A DNA stretch of 64,000 nucleotides from Neorhizobium galegae (GTDB lineage Bacteria > Pseudomonadota > Alphaproteobacteria > Rhizobiales > Rhizobiaceae). Position numbers and translations under genes: made by a program. Shown one piece after another: positions 57,359-64,000 of the stretch; the first letter of the stretch is position 1, and every line of letters begins with the position of its first letter. A model generated the notes under the pieces. That model had not been told where the DNA came from. It worked only from the letters and a program-made list of their open reading frames with translations, and did not search any database. The DNA lies in the NCBI RefSeq assembly GCF_017877055.1, contig NZ_JAGIPG010000005.1, forward strand, positions 124,001 through 188,000, given 5' to 3'.

Positions 57359-58042
57359 TTACGGTACGATCTTGTAGCCGCCGTTTTCAGTGACCAGGAT
57401 TTCGGCGCTCGACGGATCGCGCTCGATTTTCTGGCGAAGACGGTAGACATGGGTTTCCAGCGTATGCGTAGTGACGCCGGAATTATAGCCCCAGACTTCC
57501 TCCAGCAGCACGTCGCGGGTCACCACTTTCTGGCCGGCGCGATAGAGGTAGCGGATGATCGCCGCTTCCTTTTCGGTGAGGCGAATCTTCTTGCCGTCCT
57601 CGGTGGTCAGCAGCTTCTGGCTCGGCTTGAAGAGATAGGGGCCGACGGTGAAGGTGGCGTCCTCGCTCTGCTCGTACTGGCGAAGCTGGGCGCGGATGCG
57701 GGCGAGCAGCACGGCGAAGCGGAAAGGCTTCGTCACGTAGTCGTTGGCACCGGCTTCGAGGCCGAGAATGGTGTCGGAATCGGTGTCATGGCCGGTCAGC
57801 ATGATGATCGGCGCCTTGAAGCCGTTCTTGCGCAGCAATTTCACCGCCTCGCGGCCGTCCATATCCGGCAGGCCGACGTCCATGATCAGGAGATCGATCT
57901 GGGCGTTCTTGGCGGTCTGCAACGCCTTGGCGGCATTCGCCTCCTGGAGAATTGCGAACTCGTCGTAGAACGACAACTGCTCGACGAGCGTTTCACGCAG
58001 ATCGTCGTCGTCGTCCACCAGGAGTATCGTGCGCGCTGCCAT
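57359..58042 (-). CDS. OmpR-family response regulator, CenR-like
   Basis: A 227-residue regulator from ATG 58042 (MAARTILLVDDDDDLRETL). The receiver has DDDDDL, the phosphoacceptor aspartate in LLIMDVGLPDMDG and the lysine in YVTKPF. The C-terminal winged helix has EKEAAIIRYLYRAGQKVVTR and THTLETHVYRLRQKIE. The N-terminus and overall layout resemble CenR, an essential envelope regulator of alphaproteobacteria. No kinase gene is adjacent. The CenR assignment is by recall and moderate. Confidence 0.88.
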   Translation of the reverse strand: MAARTILLVDDDDDLRETLVEQLSFYDEFAILQEANAAKALQTAKNAQIDLLIMDVGLPDMDGREAVKLLRKNGFKAPIIMLTGHDTDSDTILGLEAGANDYVTKPFRFAVLLARIRAQLRQYEQSEDATFTVGPYLFKPSQKLLTTEDGKKIRLTEKEAAIIRYLYRAGQKVVTRDVLLEEVWGYNSGVTTHTLETHVYRLRQKIERDPSSAEILVTENGGYKIVP

Positions 58043-58182
58043 GCGTTCTTGCCTTTCGTCTCGCCGTTGCGTTCTGACTGTCGTTGCAGTCAATCGAAGC
58101 GCATTTAGGGCTCCTCGATCTAAATCCCAACGTGCTATGAATTCAAACGAAATCATATTCAAAGCAAAACCTTGTGAGAGAA

Positions 58183-58746
58183 ATGCAACGTTTTCGCGAG
58201 GGAAATCACAAAAAGACTGCCGTCGTCACCGTCCGGACCGCGCCGCGCGACCGGCGCCGGGCGATCGTCTCCTTCGGCGGCGTCACCGCGCCGGCAGCGC
58301 TCGGACGGTCCGGCACCACGCCCTTCAAGCGGGAAGGGGATGGCGCAACGCCGATTGCGACGATGCGCCTGCTCCATGGCTATATACGTGGGGACCACGT
58401 GCGACTGCCTCCGACGGCGCTTTCGATGACGCGGATCGGCAAGGACCTGTTGTGGTGTGATCAGCCGGAGCACCCTGCCTATAATCGCCCCGTGAAGAAA
58501 CGTCCCGGGGCCCCGTTTCGGCCAAGCCACGAGGAGATGATGCGGGCCGACGGGCTCTACGACATCTGCCTGGTGCTCGACTGGAACATCAAGTCGCGCG
58601 CCCGCAACCGCGGTTCGGCGATCTTTTTCCACCTCATCAAGCCCGGTTACCAGCCGACTGCCGGCTGCATCGCCGTCAGCCTCGCGGACATGAAGCGGAT
58701 CATCCGCTTCCTGCGGAAGGGAACGGTGGTGAGGGTGCTTGGCTAA
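58183..58746 (+). CDS. L,D-transpeptidase (YkuD) family protein
   Basis: A 187-residue protein with the YkuD catalytic motif HLIKPGYQPTAGCIAVS, in which the cysteine is the nucleophile and the histidine its partner. Such enzymes crosslink peptidoglycan or attach proteins to it. A GTG at 58174 is an alternative start. No signal peptide is visible, which is unusual for a periplasmic enzyme, although the group of small rhizobial YkuD proteins often shows this. Confidence 0.85.
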   Translation: MQRFREGNHKKTAVVTVRTAPRDRRRAIVSFGGVTAPAALGRSGTTPFKREGDGATPIATMRLLHGYIRGDHVRLPPTALSMTRIGKDLLWCDQPEHPAYNRPVKKRPGAPFRPSHEEMMRADGLYDICLVLDWNIKSRARNRGSAIFFHLIKPGYQPTAGCIAVSLADMKRIIRFLRKGTVVRVLG

Positions 58747-58756
58747 GGCCGCCCGA

Positions 58757-58787
58757 AACGAAAATGCCCGGCGCGAAGGCCGGGCAT
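58757..58787 (-). terminator. Intrinsic terminator of leuC
   Basis: A perfect nine-base stem, ATGCCCGGC/GCCGGGCAT with a six-base loop. On the minus strand it is followed by TTTTCG, so it serves leuC. Confidence 0.8.
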
Positions 58788-58811
58788 ATCGAGATCAAGG
58801 CTGAAATATGC

Positions 58812-60221
58812 CTATTTCCACTCGCGGATGTCGACGAAATGTCCGGCGACCGCGGCAGCCGCCGCCATGGCCGGCGAGACGAGATGGGTGCGGCCCTTGT
58901 AGCCCTGGCGGCCCTCGAAATTGCGGTTCGAGGTGGAGGCGCAGCGCTCGCCCGGCTTCAGGCGGTCGTCGTTCATCGCCAGGCACATCGAGCAGCCCGG
59001 CTCGCGCCATTCGAAACCTGCGTCCTTGAAGATCTTGTCGAGGCCTTCGGCTTCCGCCTGTTCCTTGACGATGCCGGACCCGGGGACGACCATGGCGGAA
59101 ACGGTCGATGCGACGGTGCGGCCTTCGACAACCTTGGCTGCGGCACGCAGGTCCTCGATGCGGCCGTTGGTGCAGGAACCGATGAAGACGCGGTCGACCG
59201 CGATGTCGGTGATCTTGGTGCCCGGCTTCAGGCCCATATACTCCAGAGCGCGCCATTTGGAGGTGCGCTTGGTTTCGTCCTGAATATCGTCCGGGTTCGG
59301 AACCGAACCCTCGACCGAGATCACGTCTTCCGGCGAGGAACCCCAGGAGACGATCGGCGGCAGGTTGGCTGCGTCGAGCACCACGACCTTGTCGAAATGC
59401 GCGCCTTCGTCGCTCTGCAGCGTCTTCCAGTAGTCGAGCGCCATGTCCCAGGCCTTGCCCTTGGGGGCGCGCGGCTTGTCCTTGATATATTCGAAGGTCT
59501 TTTCGTCCGGCGCGATCAGGCCGGCGCGGGCGCCGCCTTCGATCGTCATGTTGCAGACCGTCATGCGGCCTTCCATGGAGAGCGCGCGGATGGCCTCACC
59601 GGCGAACTCGATGACGTGGCCGGTGCCGCCGGCGGTGCCGATTTCGCCGATGATGGCAAGGATGATGTCCTTGGCGGTGACGCCCGGCGGCAGCTGGCCG
59701 TCGACGCGCACCAGCATGTTCTTCGCCTTCTTCTGCACCAGCGTCTGGGTGGCGAGCACGTGCTCGACTTCCGACGTGCCGATGCCGTGCGCCAGGGCGC
59801 CGAAGGCGCCGTGGGTCGAGGTATGGCTGTCGCCGCAGACGATGGTCATGCCCGGCAGGGTGAAGCCCTGTTCGGGGCCGACGATGTGGACGATGCCCTG
59901 GCGGACGTCCTTTTCGGAATAATATTCGACGCCGAAGTCATGGGCGTTCTGGGCAAGCGCTTCCACCTGGATGCGGCTTTCCTCGTTCTTGATGCCTTCG
60001 TGGCGGTCGGCGGTGGTCGGCACGTTGTGGTCGACGACGGCGAGCGTCTTTTCCGGCGCGCGGACCTTGCGGCCGGCGATGCGCAGGCCTTCGAACGCCT
60101 GCGGCGACGTCACCTCGTGAACGAGGTGACGGTCGATGTAGAGAAGACAGGTATTGTTCTCATCCTGCGAAACGACGTGGTCGTCCCAGATCTTGTCGTA
60201 AAGGGTGCGGGGTGCGCTCAT
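58812..60221 (-). CDS. leuC: 3-isopropylmalate dehydratase, large subunit
   Basis: Aconitase-family enzyme of leucine synthesis that isomerises 2- to 3-isopropylmalate together with LeuD. It has 469 residues. The 4Fe-4S cysteines lie in [14 protein letters not shown] and [15 protein letters not shown], and substrate-binding motifs include [20 protein letters not shown]. leuD and leuB are not in this window. The upstream region has unusual hairpins (see 60222-60540). Confidence 0.97.
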   Translation of the reverse strand: MSAPRTLYDKIWDDHVVSQDENNTCLLYIDRHLVHEVTSPQAFEGLRIAGRKVRAPEKTLAVVDHNVPTTADRHEGIKNEESRIQVEALAQNAHDFGVEYYSEKDVRQGIVHIVGPEQGFTLPGMTIVCGDSHTSTHGAFGALAHGIGTSEVEHVLATQTLVQKKAKNMLVRVDGQLPPGVTAKDIILAIIGEIGTAGGTGHVIEFAGEAIRALSMEGRMTVCNMTIEGGARAGLIAPDEKTFEYIKDKPRAPKGKAWDMALDYWKTLQSDEGAHFDKVVVLDAANLPPIVSWGSSPEDVISVEGSVPNPDDIQDETKRTSKWRALEYMGLKPGTKITDIAVDRVFIGSCTNGRIEDLRAAAKVVEGRTVASTVSAMVVPGSGIVKEQAEAEGLDKIFKDAGFEWREPGCSMCLAMNDDRLKPGERCASTSNRNFEGRQGYKGRTHLVSPAMAAAAAVAGHFVDIREWK

Positions 60222-60540
60222 GGCTGCTGTCCGTAAAGCTGACTGAAACTGAAATGGGTGTCCGGCAGCACGGGCTGCCGCAAGCTGAAAGATCAGCTAA
60301 GTCGGTCGCAAAGCGCCCCGGATACGCGCGCGAAAAAGCGTGCCGGCAGACGCTTGTGGTCCTGCAGCACGACGATATGGTTCGCGAGGCATCCGAATTT
60401 CGATCCCATGGCCGCTGCAATAGCAGTTTCCCGAGAAATCGGCAATCGAATTGCTTCGCAGAAAATCTGTCGCATCTCTGTCATAAAGCTTTCGCGGAAA
60501 CGTGGTTGATCTGAGTCTCAATAACGGAGGAATGCCCACC
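60222..60540. other. leuC/ppk2 divergent spacer with leader hairpins
   Basis: No credible gene in 319 bases. The leuC leader (minus strand) contains AGCTGA-TCTT-TCAGCT (60283-60298) and CGGCAGC-ACGG-GCTGCCG (60263-60280). A second TCAGCT lies at 60237-60242, next to the ribosome site, and could compete for AGCTGA. An open minus-strand frame (60293-60484) encodes no leucine run, so a classic leader peptide is not evident. Confidence 0.45.
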
Positions 60541-61455
60541 ATGTCCGAACCGATGCAAGACCAGCTCAGCCGCATCAAGGAGGAGATCGCCGACAGCTTC
60601 GATGAAGAGCTGGAAATGCAGATGGAAGAGGACCGGCTCGACGAGCTGGTCGCCGAGGGCATGTCCGAGCCCGCCGAGGCGACGCTCGACCGCCGGATCT
60701 ATTTCCGCGAGCTCTTCCGCCTCCAGCACGAACTCGTCCGCCTGCAGGACTGGGTGCAGTACAAGAAGCTGAAGATGGTCGTGCTGTTCGAAGGCCGCGA
60801 CTCGGCCGGCAAGGGCGGCGCCATCAAGCGCGTCACGCAACGCCTCAATCCGCGCGTCTGCCGCACCGTCGCCCTTCCTGCACCGACCGAGCGCGAGCGC
60901 AGCCAGTGGTATTTCCAGCGCTACGTGCCGCATCTGCCGACCGCCGGCGAAATGGTGCTGTTCGACCGTTCCTGGTACAACCGCGCCGGCGTCGAGCGCG
61001 TCATGGGCTTCTGCACCAAGGACGAACTGGAAGAATTCTTCCGCTCGGTGCCGGAATTCGAACGCATGCTGGTCCGCTCCGGCATCATCCTCGTCAAGTA
61101 CTGGTTCTCGATTACCGACGAGGAGCAGGAATTCCGCTTCAAGATGCGTATCCACGATCCCCTGAAGCAGTGGAAGCTGTCGCCGATGGATCTCGAAAGC
61201 CGCGTCCACTGGGAAGAATATACCAAGGCGAAGGAAGAGATGCTCCAGCGCACCCACATTCCGGAAGCGCCGTGGTGGGTGGTGCAGGCCGTCGACAAGA
61301 AGAAGGCGCGGCTCAACATGATTTCCCATCTTCTCGCCCAGGTGCCCTACGAGACCGTGCCGAAGGAGCAGATCGACCTGCCGGGCCGCGTTCGGAACGA
61401 CGATTACATCCGTCATCCGGTGCCGGCGGACATGTACGTACCGGAAGTCTACTGA
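60541..61455 (+). CDS. ppk2: Polyphosphate kinase 2
   Basis: PPK2 uses polyphosphate and a nucleotide to make NDP or NTP, or the reverse, storing energy and phosphate. It has 304 residues. ATG 60541 follows GGAGGA at the right distance; ATG 60532 directly abuts it. Walker A is FEGRDSAGKGGAIKR (about 84-98), Walker B/lid are FDRSWYNRAGVERVMGFC, and TRVHWEEY-like SRVHWEEYTKAKEEML follows. It is class I by length and acidic N-terminus. Confidence 0.94.
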   Translation: MSEPMQDQLSRIKEEIADSFDEELEMQMEEDRLDELVAEGMSEPAEATLDRRIYFRELFRLQHELVRLQDWVQYKKLKMVVLFEGRDSAGKGGAIKRVTQRLNPRVCRTVALPAPTERERSQWYFQRYVPHLPTAGEMVLFDRSWYNRAGVERVMGFCTKDELEEFFRSVPEFERMLVRSGIILVKYWFSITDEEQEFRFKMRIHDPLKQWKLSPMDLESRVHWEEYTKAKEEMLQRTHIPEAPWWVVQAVDKKKARLNMISHLLAQVPYETVPKEQIDLPGRVRNDDYIRHPVPADMYVPEVY

Positions 61456-61494
61456 ATTTCTCTGCGTGTTCGCTCGATAGAGACTGAAATGGCG

Positions 61495-61516
61495 AGGCGG
61501 CCTCCGGGCCGCCTTA
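61495..61516. terminator. Shared hairpin between ppk2 and the permease gene
   Basis: AGGCGGCC-TCCG-GGCCGCCT, a perfect eight-base stem between convergent genes and reaching the permease stop codon. The T tract is short, so strength is uncertain. Confidence 0.5.
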
Positions 61517-62332
61517 TCGCTCTGTCCTTCTTCGCAACCGCCCTTCGATGCCGCGCAGGGCCAGCGACAGGCCGATCGTCAACAACAGGTAGATATAGGT
61601 GACGATCGAATAGGTTTCGAAAAAGCGGAAGGAACCAGCGGCATAGACCTTCGCCATCTGGGTGATGTCGGCGACGCCGAGCACCGAGACAAGCGATGAA
61701 TCCTTCACCATGGAGACGAAATCATTGGAAAGCGGCGGCAGGATCACCCGCATCGCCTGCGGGAAGACGATCAGCCGGAAACGCTGCCAGCGGCCGAATC
61801 CCAGCGCCTTTGCCGCCTCGATCTGGCCGATGTCGATCGACTGGAACCCGGCACGAAAGATCTCGGCGATGAAGGCGGCATACCCGATCGTCAGAGCGAT
61901 GATCGCCCGCCACAGCAGCGAGACGTCGCGCACCAGAAGCGCCTGCGCCCAGCCGCCCTCGATCAGCGGCGCCAGCGCCCAATTGTAGAGCGTCACGAAG
62001 GCCGGTGCGCCGACGAAGGCGATGTAGAAGAGCAGCACGAGGATCGGGATGCCGCGGATGAGCTCGATATAGAAACGCGCCGCCTGCCTCAGCACGACAT
62101 TGCCGGAAAGACCCGCAAGCGCGATGCCGAGCCCCAGCAGCGTCGCAAGGAGAAAGGCGGCGAGCGTCACTCCGACCGTGATGCCGATGCCCTTGACGAC
62201 GACATTGAAGACCTGGGAATAAAGGTCGTTGAGGGCGATGACCGCCGCCAAGCCGAGGCAAAGTATCGCGAAGGCGACCAGCCACCAGGGTAAATCCTGC
62301 GGCTGGGACGTTCTGCGGCGCGAAGGCGCCAT
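61514..62332 (-). CDS. Polar amino-acid ABC transporter permease
   Basis: A 272-residue His/Glu/Gln/Arg-type permease. Helices include GITVGVTLAAFLLATLLGLG and IRGIPILVLLFYIAF. The EAA loop is EAAKALGFGRWQRF, the site of contact with an ATPase. The partner binding protein lies five bases upstream. No ABC ATPase gene is next to it, so the ATP-binding subunit must be encoded elsewhere. Confidence 0.93.
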   Translation of the reverse strand: MAPSRRRTSQPQDLPWWLVAFAILCLGLAAVIALNDLYSQVFNVVVKGIGITVGVTLAAFLLATLLGLGIALAGLSGNVVLRQAARFYIELIRGIPILVLLFYIAFVGAPAFVTLYNWALAPLIEGGWAQALLVRDVSLLWRAIIALTIGYAAFIAEIFRAGFQSIDIGQIEAAKALGFGRWQRFRLIVFPQAMRVILPPLSNDFVSMVKDSSLVSVLGVADITQMAKVYAAGSFRFFETYSIVTYIYLLLTIGLSLALRGIEGRLRRRTER

Positions 62333-62336
62333 GTCT

Positions 62337-63134
62337 TTACTGGCCCATCTTGTAATCGAGGAACCACTTCTTGTTCAGTGCGTCGAGCGTGCCGTCGACC
62401 TTCAGTGCGGCGATCGCGGCGTTGATCGGCGCAACGAGATCCGAGCCCTTCTTGAAGATGAAGCCGAAATCCTCGGTGCCGAGCGGCTGACCGATCAGCT
62501 TCAAAGAACCCCCGGATGCCTTGACGTAACCATCGCCGGCGGTGCTGTCGGTCAGCACCAGATCGACGTCTCCCGCCTTCAGCGCCTGCACCGTCGCGCC
62601 AAAAGTCTCGAACAGCTTGATCCGCGGGTTCTGCTCGTTGCCGTCGAGGATCTCGTAGACCGCGGTATAGAACGGGCTCGTTCCCGGCTGCGCGCCAATC
62701 AGCCCGGTCGTCAGGGCACCAAAGCTCCCGGCGTCGGTAAAACGCTTCTCGTCGCCGCGCACCAGCATCAGTTGCTGGGACCGCATATAGGGATCCGAGA
62801 AATCGACCTTCTGCTTGCGGTCGTCCTTGATGGTGATGCCGGTCATGCCGATGTCGTATTGCCCGTCGGAGACGGCCTGGATCATCGCGTCCCAGCTGGT
62901 GTTCTGGTATTCAAGCTTGAAATTCAGCCGCCTGGCGATCTCGTTCATCGCGTCATATTCCCAGCCGATCGCCTTGCCGCTCTTCGGATCGACGAATTGC
63001 AGCGGCGGATAGGCGTTTTCTGTCACCACCACCACGGTGCGGCCGTCGAGATTGGGAAGTTCGGCGGCAAACGCCGCCGCGGGCAGGAGGAGAAGTGCGG
63101 CAAGGCCAGCGAGGACGGTGCGGCGGGCAGGCAT
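62337..63134 (-). CDS. Amino-acid ABC transporter substrate-binding protein
   Basis: A 265-residue periplasmic binding protein of family SBP_bac_3. ATG 63134 gives signal peptide [20 protein letters not shown] ending AFA. Ligand-binding motifs are [31 protein letters not shown] and [14 protein letters not shown]. The ligand is probably a polar or acidic amino acid; it cannot be fixed by eye. It is co-transcribed with the permease. Confidence 0.92.
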   Translation of the reverse strand: MPARRTVLAGLAALLLLPAAAFAAELPNLDGRTVVVVTENAYPPLQFVDPKSGKAIGWEYDAMNEIARRLNFKLEYQNTSWDAMIQAVSDGQYDIGMTGITIKDDRKQKVDFSDPYMRSQQLMLVRGDEKRFTDAGSFGALTTGLIGAQPGTSPFYTAVYEILDGNEQNPRIKLFETFGATVQALKAGDVDLVLTDSTAGDGYVKASGGSLKLIGQPLGTEDFGFIFKKGSDLVAPINAAIAALKVDGTLDALNKKWFLDYKMGQ

Positions 63135-63228
63135 GGGGAAACTCCTCAAGCAAACGGTCGGGCGGAAAATTCTCACATGTTCAAAGCGGATGGCAAGGCG
63201 CATCGTTGCCCGCTGCCGGTCCGAAACG

Positions 63229-63256
63229 AAAAAAGGCGGCCCGAAGACCGCCTTTT
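63229..63256 (-). terminator. Intrinsic terminator of rplS
   Basis: A perfect nine-base stem, AAAAGGCGG/CCGCCTTTT. On the minus strand it is followed by a T tract. It also separates rplS from the amino-acid transporter genes. Confidence 0.85.
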
Positions 63257-63275
63257 CGAAATCGATGTTGGAAGC

Positions 63276-63812
63276 TTATTCGGCAGAAGCTTCAGCGGCC
63301 TTGGCGGCTTCGGCTGCGGCCTTTGCTTCAGCGGCTTCCGCTGCTGCCTTTTCGGCGGCGAGAGCCTGGGCTGCGGCAACCTTCTCGGCTTCGATACGTG
63401 CCTTCTCTTCGGCAACGGCCTGGCGCTCGGCGTCGTTCAGCTTGCGGGCGCGAACGCCGGTGTCTTCGACGATACGAGCCGACTTGCCGCGACGATCGCG
63501 CAGGTAATAGAGCTTGGCGCGACGGACTTTACCGCGGCGAACGACTTCGACGCTTTCGACCATCGGCGAGTAGACCGGGAATACGCGCTCGACGCCTTCG
63601 CCGTAGGAGATCTTGCGGACGGTGAAGCTTTCGTTGATGCCGCCGCCGGAACGGGCGATGCAGACGCCTTCATAGGCCTGTACGCGGGTACGGTTGCCTT
63701 CGGTAACCTTCACATTGACGCGGAGCGTGTCGCCGGCGGAGAATTCCGGAAGCGTGCGCTTGGCTGCAATCTTGGCGGCCTGTTCGGCTTCCAATTCCTG
63801 GATGATATTCAT
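63276..63812 (-). CDS. rplS: 50S ribosomal protein L19 with Ala-rich C-terminal extension
   Basis: Large-subunit protein at the 30S-50S interface. It has 178 residues, whereas most L19 are near 115. The core contains [32 protein letters not shown] and [20 protein letters not shown]. From about residue 125 it continues as an Ala/Glu/Lys-rich helical tail ([20 protein letters not shown]), an extension seen in rhizobia. The remaining 188 bases to the window edge hold no visible gene; trmD is normally upstream. Confidence 0.95.
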   Translation of the reverse strand: MNIIQELEAEQAAKIAAKRTLPEFSAGDTLRVNVKVTEGNRTRVQAYEGVCIARSGGGINESFTVRKISYGEGVERVFPVYSPMVESVEVVRRGKVRRAKLYYLRDRRGKSARIVEDTGVRARKLNDAERQAVAEEKARIEAEKVAAAQALAAEKAAAEAAEAKAAAEAAKAAEASAE

Positions 63813-64000
63813 CGTCTCAAACCTTTGGTTCTTCTGAAACAGCCAGAGCGCTCGGGTCTATCCCTTTGGTCGAAGCCTTGGGGATTTGCCTTTCCGGCAG
63901 AGCGAATTCGCCATTCTTTGTTACTGGTCGACGGGATATTTCCCATTTCCGGCTGGGCCAATACACGAAAGACTTGGGTTTGTCATCCCGTTGATCGCGA

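Noticed and set aside
58764-60236. 490-residue open frame on the plus strand
   Set aside because: Antisense of leuC; Gly/Asp/Arg repeats only.
60293-60484. 63-residue minus-strand frame as leuC leader peptide
   Set aside because: It lacks a leucine run and a convincing ribosome site, and family similarity is absent.

Overview
The window is a gene-dense, GC-rich alphaproteobacterial chromosome segment, most like the Rhizobiaceae (Rhizobium / Neorhizobium / Agrobacterium / Sinorhizobium). The evidence is gene order and regulatory style. The run pyc ... phaR-phaA-phaB-rpmF region, SUV3-like helicase-S4-fdxA-carD, rpoH-M48 protease, and glnK-amtB-ftsK-lolA-xthA matches what I recall of rhizobial chromosomes. 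A SAM-II riboswitch on metA, EcfG-type promoters, a CtrA-type box and GANTC (CcrM) sites are alphaproteobacterial hallmarks. I saw no plasmid replication genes, prophage, insertion sequence, rRNA operon or CRISPR array.

Layout. 0-10 kb: end of pyruvate carboxylase, a decayed EamA transporter, an MFS transporter, ispG-hisC, an OmpA-like lipoprotein, LysE, polyprenyl synthase, mtgA and a GST. 10-14 kb: rpmF and the polyhydroxyalkanoate genes phaR, phaA and phaB. 14-15.4 kb: a small stress-type operon (glycine-zipper lipoprotein plus DUF3309 peptide) beside a long non-coding stretch. That stretch carries three copies of an undescribed repeat and an unusually dense cluster of GANTC sites. 15.4-23.3 kb: helicase, S4 protein, ferredoxin, CarD, RpoH-type sigma factor and an M48 lipoprotein protease. 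23.5-32.1 kb: HxlR-MATE pair, thiamine transporter thiBPQ under a TPP riboswitch, a stand-alone receiver, an ABC-F ATPase and thiamine diphosphokinase.

32.2-41.5 kb: MoxR ATPase, NUDIX hydrolase, SAM-II/metA, a CoxE-like VWA protein, aldose epimerase, a chemoreceptor, a PAS-PAS-HWE hybrid kinase and tRNA-Gly. 41.7-45 kb: an isoquinoline-oxidoreductase-type molybdenum hydroxylase (iorA, iorB) with a two-heme cytochrome c. 45.3-52.2 kb: YbaK deacylase, thioredoxin-TPR protein, Lon-N domain protein, Trm112-like peptide, Ubi-type hydroxylase, tesB and glnK-amtB. 52.3-64 kb: ftsK, lolA-like, xthA, a cNMP-domain protein, a CenR-like response regulator, an L,D-transpeptidase-like protein, leuC, ppk2, an amino-acid permease plus binding protein, and rplS.

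Regulatory themes. Three promoters match the general-stress EcfG/RpoE2 consensus (GGAAC-N16-CGTT), upstream of rpoH, the DUF3309 peptide and the stand-alone receiver. Two metabolite riboswitches, TPP and SAM-II, appear to use different expression platforms. A perfect TTAA-N7-TTAA CtrA-type box precedes ftsK. The strongest unexplained signal is the repeat and GANTC cluster at 14.0-15.2 kb.
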